Shown one piece after another: positions 43,258 to 51,270 of a stretch of DNA of 64,000 nt (its first letter is position 1; every line of letters starts with the position of its first letter). Where the stretch lies: assembly GCF_000263595.1 (NCBI RefSeq), contig NZ_ADES01000012.1, forward strand, positions 39,968-103,967, written 5' to 3'. The stretch comes from Gardnerella vaginalis 1500E. Lineage in GTDB: Bacteria; Actinomycetota; Actinomycetes; Actinomycetales; Bifidobacteriaceae. Under the pieces are notes generated by a model. That model did not search any database. It was not told the DNA's origin and saw nothing but the letters and a program-made list of their open reading frames with translations. A program made the translations under genes and the position numbers.

Positions 43258-44214
43258 TTATGCGGCTACTGCGGTTCTTCTCCATGGATGATGCTTTATA
43301 ACGAGAACAATATTGGTAAGCACAATACCAACGACTACGCTTACCCACACCAAGCTCGGTGTAAGCAGCCAAGCGAGAACACCAAAGATCAGCAGTCGAA
43401 GCAGTACAACAATAACCAAGAAAGGCCAATTTTTTGTTAGGCATTTCTGTTGATCAGCCTTCAATGCGCCCATCAGAACCATAACCGCAGACGCCGCGCA
43501 AGAAAATAGCATATTGCCCAAGAATATGACGAGTAGCGTTCGCCAGCCAGCGATACTACCCAGCATCCACCATTGCAGCATCAATGCAAGCAAAAATGTA
43601 ACAACAGCATATACTGCTTCCATCAGCATATTCGCAACAATTAACGAGGAGAATGTTAAAGACGTACCTCCAGGAGTGCCTGTTTTACCTGCACTCGCAT
43701 GCTGTAATGCAATCTTGTTTCTCACCTCGGCGCGCTTTACGCGTTCTTCTTCAAGCATTTGAACGCCAAGCTCAACCGATTTCTTTGAAGCTTCCTGTAA
43801 TTGCACATCCGTCATACCTGGCTGCCAAGGCTTTTCAAAAACAAACAGCAACACACTAGTAATCGCTGCACCAATAATAATGCTTAGCAGCGTAGTATTT
43901 GAAACAAGCAATAAAGCAATACCAGAAGTCACCAGAAGCCTGAGCACAAAATCGATGATTCCAATAAGCAAATACCCGTCATCTGGTCTGCGATGCCTAT
44001 ACCACTGCAGATACGCTGCACTTAGCAGCGAAAACACCACAACACTCAACGCGAGTATGACCACAGTTTCCCAACCTAGTACGCGGTGGCCTACGAACTG
44101 CTGTACAAGCAGCGCAATAATAAGAGTGCAAACGCCAGCAATAGTTTCTATAATCACATTATCCCAAAAAGCATGCTTGAAAAGAACTGGCCTCACATTC
44201 ATCTCACTCATCAT
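43258..44214 (-). CDS. Internally duplicated membrane protein
   Basis: About 318 residues from the ATG at 44214 (TGGAGAAAG before it). It contains two similar membrane modules: residues 18-140 and 205-318. Each opens with an E-(T/A)-I/V..V.T.(I/L)-ALL(V/M)LQ helix and a GW.T(V/L)L second helix, and closes with a short helix ending in a basic (K)PW or HPWR. Between them is a charged helix (LGVQMLEEERVKRAEVRNKI). This suggests gene-internal duplication of a four-helix unit. Function is unknown. Confidence 0.7.
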   Translation of the reverse strand: MMSEMNVRPVLFKHAFWDNVIIETIAGVCTLIIALLVQQFVGHRVLGWETVVILALSVVVFSLLSAAYLQWYRHRRPDDGYLLIGIIDFVLRLLVTSGIALLLVSNTTLLSIIIGAAITSVLLFVFEKPWQPGMTDVQLQEASKKSVELGVQMLEEERVKRAEVRNKIALQHASAGKTGTPGGTSLTFSSLIVANMLMEAVYAVVTFLLALMLQWWMLGSIAGWRTLLVIFLGNMLFSCAASAVMVLMGALKADQQKCLTKNWPFLVIVVLLRLLIFGVLAWLLTPSLVWVSVVVGIVLTNIVLVIKHHPWRRTAVAA

Positions 44215-44326
44215 CTTTCTCCAGAAAATGCAATCACGGAATATAGTGCTTTGATTATACAAAATGTCTAAAAATTGTCCTAATCCACGATTGAGTGGTC
44301 AGTATAGATAAAATTTAATATTTTTC

Positions 44327-44833
44327 CTATATATTAATCCAATACCTTCTTGTTGTAACGTTTCCTCTTGATAAGCTATTTTTCACTTTATTTTCTAAAA
44401 TTCCACCATTATTTTCTATAACTCGTATCGAGCCAATATTGTCATCATCGCACGTAATCAAAATTTTATGCAGATTCAAAGTCTCTTTACAATATGTAAG
44501 TGCCATAGAAAGCATTTTTGTTCCATAGCCCTTCATACATTCAGACTGTCTAATCTCGTACCCTATGTGACCACCATAGTTAATTAAAAAAGAATTTAAT
44601 TCATGCCTAATATTAATTTCACCAATAAATTTTTCATTATCTATCAGCCAAAATGTAGTAGCTTTAACATAATTTTCAGGCAAATTTATACCATGCTCAT
44701 AGTTATAAGAACTCTCTATAATCGTCTCAGGGTGTATAAAACGTCTTTCTGCATTCGGCCTAAAAATTTCATCTTCTTCATTAGCTTCTATATAACCTTG
44801 GATATATTTACTATCTGGTCTAATTAGTCGCAT
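44327..44833 (-). CDS. GNAT family N-acetyltransferase
   Basis: A 168-residue acetyltransferase of the RimJ/RimL-like group (Acetyltransf_3): MRLIRPDSKYIQGYIEAN, FWLIDNEKFIGEINIRHEL, then the acetyl-CoA loop RQSECMKGYGTKMLSMAL and the closing ITCDDDNIGSIRVIENNGG. It would acetylate amino termini or small amines. AAGGAGC lies before the ATG. Very AT-rich codons suggest acquisition. It is monocistronic. Confidence 0.85.
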   Translation of the reverse strand: MRLIRPDSKYIQGYIEANEEDEIFRPNAERRFIHPETIIESSYNYEHGINLPENYVKATTFWLIDNEKFIGEINIRHELNSFLINYGGHIGYEIRQSECMKGYGTKMLSMALTYCKETLNLHKILITCDDDNIGSIRVIENNGGILENKVKNSLSRGNVTTRRYWINI

Positions 44834-45101
44834 ACGTGCTCCTTATTTTTAATATGCAATTCTAATAAGATTGCAATTCTAATAAGAATGCAATTCTATT
44901 AAAATTAGAATCCATAATAGTCTGTTTAGCTTTAATAGTATTACTATTAAAAAAAAACCATACATACAAACTTTATTAAAGAAAAATTTTTTATTTTTCC
45001 AATAAGTGCAAGCTTTTCGCATACATAAAATTTTTCTTTTCCATAAATCACAGCTTCTACTAGAAAAATAATGTATGATACAACCAAATATACAAACAAA
45101 A
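44834..45101. other. AT-rich spacer, no gene seen
   Basis: It contains a GCAATTCTAATAAGA direct repeat near 44855-44890 (three copies) and poly-A/T tracts. Nothing coding. Confidence 0.45.
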
Positions 45102-45165
45102 AAGTGGGTGCACTTTTTAACGATAGGAAAAGCTATCGTTAAAAGGTTTAAGATTGGCTTGATAA
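45102..45165 (+). repeat. A-type half-repeat core, copy at 45.1 kb
   Basis: GTGGGTGCACTTTTTAACG, an intact 12-base hairpin and AAAGGTTTAAGATTGGCTT. The left part of A is missing here. It borders the relBE locus. Confidence 0.8.
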
Positions 45166-45176
45166 CAACGTTTACA

Positions 45177-45320
45177 TTACAATTGTTCCAGTTGATTAGC
45201 CTGATCTCTTCTCACGTAAATAACCGCGAGTATTTGAACTTCTTTTCTACTCTCATCAATACAAAAATAAACGTAATAATTTTTTACGCGTATTCTTCTA
45301 AAACCAAGCTCACACCACGG
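45177..45320 (-). pseudogene. RelE toxin, C-terminal half only (second copy)
   Basis: PWCELGFRRIRVKNYYVYFC, then IDESRKEVQILAVIYVRRDQ to the stop at 45177. It lies 8 bases after relB and lacks the first half of the toxin, as at 32405. Without its N-terminal helices it should not cleave mRNA. Confidence 0.82.
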
Positions 45321-45327
45321 CTGCTAA

Positions 45328-45624
45328 TCAACGTTCAAGCTCTTCAAAAACATCATCTATCGGATAACTATCACCGCGAACCGCCTGATCATAGCCTTTA
45401 GCCATCAACGCGTTAAACGTTTTCTCATCCATATCATCTTGCGCCGGAAGCGACTTCGGAATAGTAAGCGAAAACGGAATACCCTTATTAAGAATGATTT
45501 GACGATAAAACATGTCAATAGCAGTAGCCCTAGGAACTCCAATAGTTTCCAAAATCTTCTCCGCCTGCTGCTTAATATTTTCCTGTATTCTCACATTCAC
45601 ATTCGCTGTTTTAGTAACTGCCAT
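45328..45624 (-). CDS. RelB/DinJ-family antitoxin
   Basis: About 98 residues from the ATG at 45624 (GGAGG upstream): MAVTKTANVNVRIQENIKQQ begins the ribbon-helix-helix, followed by RATAIDMFYRQIILNKGIPF and SLTIPKSLP typical of DinJ, and an acidic C-terminal toxin-binding tail. It is intact though its RelE partner is truncated, so it survives as a stand-alone repressor or anti-toxin. A 5'-truncated copy is at 32556. Confidence 0.88.
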   Translation of the reverse strand: MAVTKTANVNVRIQENIKQQAEKILETIGVPRATAIDMFYRQIILNKGIPFSLTIPKSLPAQDDMDEKTFNALMAKGYDQAVRGDSYPIDDVFEELER

Positions 45625-45754
45625 ATCAATCAACCTCCATACACACATCATAAAATACTGTGTCGCATATTGCAACACAATTTACATGAATAGGATTCCT
45701 CGACTGATATAAACACTTTCAACATTCACACTAAGCATTTAGTGCAAAATACTA

Positions 45755-46189
45755 CTATTTCTTCTTATAACCTACAGCAACATTACCTGTTTTATTAATC
45801 CCTGGTACTTTAAGAACATTAGAGCTTGGCTTGTCTTTTAAATCAAATTTACCAACTAAAAATAAAGCTTTATACCCTGAACTAGGCAAATTAAACTGTG
45901 AGTCAACTAATTTGATTGGCTTATCTCCAAGAGTAACTTTAGACAAATCATAATGAGAATCCAGAATATCTCGTGACACAAAGAGATACAACTCATCCTT
46001 ATTCATATAGTTATCTGGTATACGAAACTCTTCTTGAGACACCGCCACTGTTTCCCAATGATACGACGCAAGCGCCGCCTTCTCATCATCGTCGGAACAT
46101 CCAGCAAGAGAAAAGAGAGAACCTAGCAGCAAAAGCATAACAAGACAACTTTGAAAAATGGTTTTACAAAAAATAGTTTTCCTTCTCAT
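45755..46189 (-). CDS. Lipoprotein, paralogue 2 of 3
   Basis: About 144 residues from the ATG at 46189. It is nearly identical to the lipoprotein at 39097 (lipobox SLAGC; SQEEFRIPDNYMNKDELYLF) but lacks the CK.SSC insertion. Its downstream and upstream flanks are duplicated as well, including the end of fic. The duplication therefore covered at least 800 bases. Role unknown; probably an envelope protein. Confidence 0.8.
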   Translation of the reverse strand: MRRKTIFCKTIFQSCLVMLLLLGSLFSLAGCSDDDEKAALASYHWETVAVSQEEFRIPDNYMNKDELYLFVSRDILDSHYDLSKVTLGDKPIKLVDSQFNLPSSGYKALFLVGKFDLKDKPSSNVLKVPGINKTGNVAVGYKKK

Positions 46190-46426
46190 AACACTACTAG
46201 CCTCCTTTTCGTTAACACCACTTTGTATCAAATGCTCATAAAACAGACTATTAAGTAAACAAGATCTACCATTCGCTCTGATTACTGTAATAATCTTAAT
46301 AAATATCCTATTTTTTTTATTAATTTGTCTAGACTATCGACACTAATTTCTTCATTTACTAGCAAACTATAATTTTCATAAACAGCAAGATTCGAAGAAA
46401 CAGAAGAACCAACATAATCACGCGGT

Positions 46427-46573
46427 TTAATGCCTCCAACAACATTCCCTCATAAACGAAGCAATCACCTGCAAATCTTCACCCTCATAATACTCAACAA
46501 GCAACTTCTTAAACTCAGGAACCTTATTTTCTGGAATAACCAACAAGCCCCTACCGTGAGAAATCAAATAATG
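46427..46573 (-). pseudogene. Fic C-terminal fragment (duplicate)
   Basis: YLISHGRGLLVIPENKVPEF to SFMRECCWRH matches the end of the Fic protein at 39783. Upstream of 46573 it is joined to a GGGAAC...GTTCCCC motif, the sequence that lies before fic at 40836, so the gene's body has been deleted between its end and its promoter region. Confidence 0.85.
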
Positions 46574-46575
46574 TA

Positions 46576-46612
46576 GGGAACTTTTTACAATTTTTATACC
46601 ATTTTGTTCCCC
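46576..46612. promoter_or_regulatory. GGGAAC...GTTCCCC inverted motif, copy 4
   Basis: GGGAAC and GTTCCCC are separated by 24 bases and sit at the deletion junction of the fic fragment. Confidence 0.55.
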
Positions 46613-46675
46613 AAAACATAAACAACTAAATCGCATATAGACTATATGTCATTTATAAAATGACTCTCAAAATAC

Positions 46676-46710
46676 TTAGGATTTATTTATCCTAAAATAT
46701 ATGCTATAAT
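46676..46710 (+). promoter_or_regulatory. phd-doc promoter and operator
   Basis: The palindrome TTAGGAT...ATCCTAA (46676-46695) lies just upstream of an extended -10, TGCTATAAT (46702-46710), 26 bases before the phd start. Phd-type antitoxins bind such palindromes to repress their operon. Confidence 0.7.
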
Positions 46711-46735
46711 TCTCCTAAAAATGGAGGTTATACAT

Positions 46736-46984
46736 ATGAATGTAAATACAGACACACTTGTTTCTATTTCCGAAGCAAATCAAAACTTTTCTAAAGTTGC
46801 GCGACTTGTTGACACGTACGGATCAGCTGTTATTTTGAAAAACAACGCTCCTCGCTATGTAATTTTAGAATTCCCAAAAGCCAAAACTGAAAAAGTTACT
46901 GTTCCAGCAGACGATGAAGTTATGGCGTTATCCAACATGTTCATCAAAAAGAATAAAAAAGTCTATGAGGAACTTGCCAAATGA
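46736..46984 (+). CDS. phd: Phd/YefM-family antitoxin of a Phd-Doc pair
   Basis: About 82 residues from the ATG at 46736 (GGAGG 8 bases before; the upstream ATG at 46721 overlaps that site). The DNA-binding start VNTDTLVSISEANQNFSKVA and core AVILKNNAPRYVILEF are typical. The C-terminal half neutralises Doc by covering its Fic site. Its stop overlaps the doc start by 4 bases. Likely autoregulated through the palindrome upstream. Confidence 0.88.
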   Translation: MNVNTDTLVSISEANQNFSKVARLVDTYGSAVILKNNAPRYVILEFPKAKTEKVTVPADDEVMALSNMFIKKNKKVYEELAK

Positions 46985-47358
46985 AGTATTTAACACGAGA
47001 ACAGGTGATTAAACTTCACCAGGCTCTGATTGAAACAAGCGGCGGTTCTTCAGGTATCCGAGATGTAGGAATGCTTGATTCTGCATTAAAGACTCCACTG
47101 CAAACATTTGACGAGAATGAACTTTTCCCATCTGTATTAGATAAGGCAGCACGTCTAGCTTTTGGTCTTATAAAAAACCACCCTTTTATAGATGGAAACA
47201 AGCGTATCGGCACACATGTCATGCTAATCTTTCTGGCACTCAACAACATTATGTTGTCTTATAAAGATGAAGAACTGATCGATATTATTCTCAAAGTTGC
47301 ATCAAGCAAAGCAAATGAAAATGACCTTTACACTTGGATTAAAAACCACCAAGCCTAA
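46981..47358 (+). CDS. doc: Doc-type toxin (Fic fold)
   Basis: A 125-residue Doc toxin. The active-site motif NHPFIDGNKRIGTH near residue 66 is complete, with catalytic His67. Doc phosphorylates elongation factor Tu and stops translation. LTREQVIKLHQALIETSGG at the start and SYKDEELIDIILKVASSKAN at the end are standard. It overlaps phd by 4 bases. This is the only fully intact toxin-antitoxin pair of the phd/doc or relBE type in the window. Confidence 0.92.
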   Translation: MKYLTREQVIKLHQALIETSGGSSGIRDVGMLDSALKTPLQTFDENELFPSVLDKAARLAFGLIKNHPFIDGNKRIGTHVMLIFLALNNIMLSYKDEELIDIILKVASSKANENDLYTWIKNHQA

Positions 47359-47448
47359 TACTCCAACATTCCGAAGCATTTTTAGAATATGCCAAACTCT
47401 ATTTCGTGCGACTAGTCACAGTGACGGACACAAAACACCAAAACAGTA

Positions 47449-48066
47449 TTACTTCACTACAGCTTTCCCATTCGAGCAATGCACAACGTAGTGAGCACAT
47501 GCATCTGTTTTGCGCCCAAGATTATTACAACTAAGGTTAGCTTTATGCTTATCAGAAACCTCGCTAATACCATTCTCACAAACTACTTCAAGACATGCAT
47601 CCTTAGGTATTTCTCCTTCTAAAACACTCGTACCATTTAACGTATCCACCATGCAAGAAGCAACAGCCTTAACATTATTCGCCACAGCAGAACCATTAAG
47701 ACACTTTAGAAAAACATCATTCGCCTGAACATTTCTTGCTTCCACCCTGCCGTTATGAACTTCCGCATAAATCTTGTCAGCTTTAATATCTGTTACTAGT
47801 ACTTGATTCGACTCAGCTTCAATCTCACAAAAATCAACACTCTCTGGCAACGAAACAATTACCTCAGGACTGCCTTTAGCAAGCCAATGCAACCAGTAAA
47901 AAGCCGATACTTTCTCTGTTTGAACGAGCTTTATACCATCTTGATTTTCATCAATCCCAAACACGTCTTTTTCACAATTAACATAACTAATACTAAAAGA
48001 ATCAGCCCTTCTAACCGTTAAGCTAACATCTTTCGTTTTTGCTACAAACTTCCTACTATTCACCAC
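47449..48066 (-). CDS. DUF4097-like beta-repeat protein
   Basis: A 205-residue protein whose second half is made of short beta strands ending in N-G turns (VEARNVQANDVFLKCLNGSA, MVDTLNGTSVLEGEIPKDAC), as in the DUF4097 beta-helix family. GGGAG lies before GTG GTG; either may start. There is no signal peptide, so it is probably cytoplasmic. A frameshifted paralogue is at 59716-60307. Function unknown. Confidence 0.7.
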   Translation of the reverse strand: MVNSRKFVAKTKDVSLTVRRADSFSISYVNCEKDVFGIDENQDGIKLVQTEKVSAFYWLHWLAKGSPEVIVSLPESVDFCEIEAESNQVLVTDIKADKIYAEVHNGRVEARNVQANDVFLKCLNGSAVANNVKAVASCMVDTLNGTSVLEGEIPKDACLEVVCENGISEVSDKHKANLSCNNLGRKTDACAHYVVHCSNGKAVVK

Positions 48067-48116
48067 TTGAACAACTCCCTTGTTAAATATCTTGGTTATA
48101 GGCCAAAATCAAAAGA

Positions 48117-48156
48117 CCCGACTTGGTCCGCATTGTTAAGAGGCGCATCGGGTACT
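48117..48156. other. Hairpin and nearby motif, intergenic
   Basis: CCCGA at 48118 and TCGGG near 48151 bracket a weak stem. GGTTATAGGCCAAAA at 48091-48105 equals the outermost bases of the insertion-sequence ends at 51776 and 52080. Confidence 0.35.
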
Positions 48157-48357
48157 GTTAATTACATACGCTACACCAATGAGAGTATTTTATTAAATCT
48201 TTCAAACTAACACAAATTTTTTCTTTCTAACAAGATTATTTAGTCTTACACTCACCTTCATGAACACAAACAAACGTCAGAACGAAAACGCAAACTATCA
48301 CAGCGCACTAAATATCTTGCCCTTTATGACTTGATGACATGTATTTCACGCACCGCG

Positions 48358-48466
48358 CTTTCCAATCATCCTCACTGATGCCGCCAAACATCGGAACAGA
48401 ATTTCGCCAATCATCGGAATGAAATCCCGACAATCGTCGTAACAAAAACTCGCCAATCGTCGGAAA
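48358..48466. repeat. Degenerate 23-base tandem repeat upstream of an ATPase gene
   Basis: Four to five copies with period 23: read on the minus strand each carries TTCCGA(C/T)GATTGGCG or a close variant. It ends 58 bases before the ATPase start. The minus-strand frame across it is open but is explained by the repeat. Confidence 0.75.
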
Positions 48467-48524
48467 ATAATGATAGAATTCATAGTTATTATTAGAAAAT
48501 ACGAGCATACTTAATTGAAATACG

Positions 48525-49808
48525 GTGACACAGTTGAAAAAATACAGGAAAAGAATTGCTGACGATATTTTAAAAAGAAAACTAGAAGGCAAAGGCGCGG
48601 TACTGATTGAAGGTCCGAAGTGGTGTGGGAAAACCACTACTGCAGAACAATTTGCAGCAAGCGTTTTATATATGGACGACCCGGAAAAGAAAGAACAGAA
48701 TATCGCTATGTCGGAGCTACGCCCAAAGCGATTACTGAAGGGAGTTACCCCAAGATTAATTGACGAATGGCAGCTTGCTCCAAAACTTTGGGATGCAATA
48801 CGATTTGAAGTTGATCACCGCAGTGACCTTGGGCAATTTATACTAACCGGCTCCGCCGTTCCTGCAAACACTACAGAAATTACCCACTCTGGTACTGGAC
48901 GCTTCACATGGCTAACAATGAGGCCAATGAGTTTGTATGAATCCGGTGATTCAACGGGCGAAGTTAGCTTGAAAAACCTTTTTGCAGGAATTAAGAGTAT
49001 TGAAGGCGATTCAAACTTGAGTATTGACCGCCTATCTTTTCTTACATGCCGTGGAGGATGGCCACAATCAGTGGACATGCGCGATGAAATTGCTTTAGAT
49101 CAAGCTGTTGATTACTATGATGCTGTTGTACACTCCGACATTAATCGTGCAGATGACGTACAAAAAGATGCTGAAAAAGTTAAGCGTCTTATGCGCTCAT
49201 ATGCAAGGAATCAAGGGGCACAAGTACCAAATACTGTGCTTTCGCGGGATATTTCTGCTAATGAAGATAAGCCAATTAGCGAGGAAACCGTTGCGTCGTA
49301 TGTTAATGCGCTTCGCAAAATATTTGTTGTAGAAGATATGCCTGCTTGGAATCCAAATCTAAGATCAAAAACTGCCATTCGTTCATCCAATACGCGTTAT
49401 TATATCGACCCATCTATTGCTGCAGCTGCTTTGGGAATTGGACCAAAAGACTTGATAAACGACTTAAATACTTTCGGTTTTCTATTCGAAACACTTTGCA
49501 TCAGAGATCTGCGAATTTTTGCAGATTCTCTAGGTGGCGAGGTTTACCACTACAGAGATAAAGGCGGACAGGAATGCGATGCAGTTATTCATTTAAGAAA
49601 CGGTAAATACGGTCTTATTGAAATTAAACTCGGAGGGGAAAAGCTCATTGAAGAAGGTGCAAAAAGCCTTAAAGCAATGAAAGAAAAAATCGACACCGAT
49701 AAGATGAACGCACCGTCCTTCCTTATGGTTTTAACTGGAACAGGCGATTTTGCGTATTGTCGCAAAGACGGTGTTTGCGTAGTTCCTATCGGTTGCTTAA
49801 AAAACTAA
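48525..49808 (+). CDS. AAA-14/DUF4143 family ATPase
   Basis: A 427-residue protein. The N-terminal AAA_14 domain has Walker A EGPKWCGKTTTAEQF (near residue 29) and the sensor region DEWQLAPKLWDAIRFEVDHR and FILTGSAVP. The C-terminal DUF4143 domain carries a PD-(D/E)xK-like core (GGQECDAVIHLRNGKYGLIEIKLG). Such proteins are common in Bifidobacteriaceae and of unknown role; a DNA- or defence-related one is guessed. GTG is the start, without a clear ribosome site. A 23-base repeat array lies upstream. Confidence 0.85.
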   Translation: MTQLKKYRKRIADDILKRKLEGKGAVLIEGPKWCGKTTTAEQFAASVLYMDDPEKKEQNIAMSELRPKRLLKGVTPRLIDEWQLAPKLWDAIRFEVDHRSDLGQFILTGSAVPANTTEITHSGTGRFTWLTMRPMSLYESGDSTGEVSLKNLFAGIKSIEGDSNLSIDRLSFLTCRGGWPQSVDMRDEIALDQAVDYYDAVVHSDINRADDVQKDAEKVKRLMRSYARNQGAQVPNTVLSRDISANEDKPISEETVASYVNALRKIFVVEDMPAWNPNLRSKTAIRSSNTRYYIDPSIAAAALGIGPKDLINDLNTFGFLFETLCIRDLRIFADSLGGEVYHYRDKGGQECDAVIHLRNGKYGLIEIKLGGEKLIEEGAKSLKAMKEKIDTDKMNAPSFLMVLTGTGDFAYCRKDGVCVVPIGCLKN

Positions 49809-49834
49809 TACGAAGTCTTGCATAACTACAAACA

Positions 49835-50100
49835 CTAAAAACCTTTTAACGTTTAGCCTCGCTAAGACTTACTACAAAATGTACAAAAACACTACAACAG
49901 GATGCAAGCACAGTGAAATCAGCAAAATGCCATTGCAGTTTAGTGCGATTTGCAAAGAAGCGCCACTGATTCTGTATGGATTGAGAGAACTCCAAGTATA
50001 TTTACACTTTTTTGAGTGCACACTATTGATAGTGGGTGCACTTTTTAACGATAGGAAAAGCTATCGTTAAAAGGTTTAAGATTGGCTTAATAGCTTGGTT
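49835..50100 (+). repeat. B-A repeat element, copy at 50 kb
   Basis: The B part is short (AAAACCTTTTAACG at 49839, then GCCTCGCTAAG). The A part is complete: CACTGATTCTGTATGGATTG, GAGAACTCCAAGTATA, GTGCACACTATTGATAG, and the perfect stem 50043-50054 with 50061-50072 (loop GAAAAG). Confidence 0.8.
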
Positions 50101-50179
50101 TTTGAGCATAAAAACAGCCTAGAGGAACTCCCCTAGGCTAGATTTGGTAACGTTTCAAACGCTAACAGTCTTTTGACTT

Positions 50180-50979
50180 TTATGATGCTCTTTCAACGTT
50201 CACGCTAATCTCTGATTTAAAAGTTATACTGAACCTGTCCTCGTAAACTTTTATTTTCTTGATGTACTTTCTTACCAGCTTCTCGTCATACTCACTAATA
50301 TCGCGACGCTCACTTTTCAGAAAATCTTCCATTTCTCTGATTCGTCTTTTAGCATCTTCTTGACCTGCTTTTTCTATAAGAAGCTGCTGTTTCTTAACTT
50401 TAAGCTCATCAATCTCGTTGGCAGTTTTCGTGTAGTCTTTTTTAGCTTTAAGCAAGGTTAATAGTATCGCTTGTTGGTCTGCAATTCTTTTATCAACCGT
50501 TTCAATCTCGTTTAAGTTGTTGCCTGCGATAATTTCTCTAATATTGTTATTCAACGTATCCAATACTTCATCCGATATACTAAACACCTTGTTTATGGCT
50601 TTCACTATGGCAGATTGTAGTTCGTTCTCTTGTACTGTCGGAGCATCGCAAGCACTAGGACCGTTTTCCACTCTGGTGCAACAACGCCAGACAACAGAAT
50701 GCACTCCTCGGTTGTTCCAAGCAATTCTTCTGTAAACATCCCCGCATTTAGAGCAAACACATAGGCTGGATAGAGCGTACTTACTGGAATAAACTCTCCT
50801 TTTTTTGTTCTCCTCACCGCTAAACATGTTGGCTCGTCTTAACATTTCTTCTTGAACTTTAAAGAAAATATCTCTTGGAATAATAGGCGTGTGGCTATCT
50901 TTTACATAATATTGTGGTTCTGTTCCATCATTTTTTATACGAACATGGTTGATAAAATCTGTCGTATTTTTAGTTTAAG
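50180..50979 (-). pseudogene. Large serine recombinase, C-terminal fragment
   Basis: Open from about 50979 without a start codon: TTDFINHVRIKNDGTEPQYY, then DSHTPIIPRDIFFKVQEEML (recombinase domain end), the zinc ribbon (CSKCGDVYRRI...WRCCTRVENG..ACDAP) and a long coiled coil to the stop. The catalytic serine domain is missing. This is what remains of a Tn916/Tn1549- or Tn4451-type element integrase. It probably marks the entry of the 50-59 kb accessory genes. Confidence 0.85.
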
Positions 50980-50994
50980 AAATTATAAAAAAGC

Positions 50995-51050
50995 AAAGTA
51001 CGCTTGACAAAAAAAGCAAAGCGAGCTATACATTATATGTAAAGTGAGCT
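50995..51050 (+). promoter_or_regulatory. Promoter with three operator-like repeats upstream of XRE gene
   Basis: TTGACA (51004) and TATACA (51027) are 17 bases apart. AAAG..(C/A)GCT repeats start at 50995, 51018 and 51041, exactly 23 bases apart, covering -35 flank, spacer and start region. Confidence 0.65.
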
Positions 51051-51068
51051 TGCTGTTGGAGGAGGAAA

Positions 51069-51269
51069 ATGAAAAATGCAATTTCTCAATTAAGAAAACA
51101 GCATAAAATAACTCAAGAAGAATTGGCAAATGAAGTTGGAGTTACAAGACAGACCATAACTTCCATTGAAACTGGGAAGTATATAGCGTCACTGCCGTTG
51201 GCTTTTAAAATTGCTAAGTTTTTTGATACAAGTATTGAAGAAATATTTAGCATAGAGGAGGACGATTAA
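51069..51269 (+). CDS. Small XRE-family repressor
   Basis: A 66-residue helix-turn-helix protein of the Cro/YozG type: ISQLRKQHKITQEELANEVG, then VTRQTITSIETGKYIASLPL and the closing FFDTSIEEIFSIEEDD. GGAGGAGG lies before the ATG. One base separates it from the membrane gene that follows; such HTH-membrane pairs are frequent in Firmicutes. Likely self-repressing at the repeated sites upstream. Confidence 0.88.
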   Translation: MKNAISQLRKQHKITQEELANEVGVTRQTITSIETGKYIASLPLAFKIAKFFDTSIEEIFSIEEDD

Positions 51270-51270
51270 T

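Noticed and set aside
48358..48466. CRISPR array (23-base periodic repeats)
   Set aside because: Repeats are degenerate and adjoin without variable spacers of constant length; no cas gene is near.
48308..48637. Minus-strand 109-codon frame before the ATPase gene
   Set aside because: It is built from the 23-base tandem repeat and overlaps the start of the real ATPase gene.
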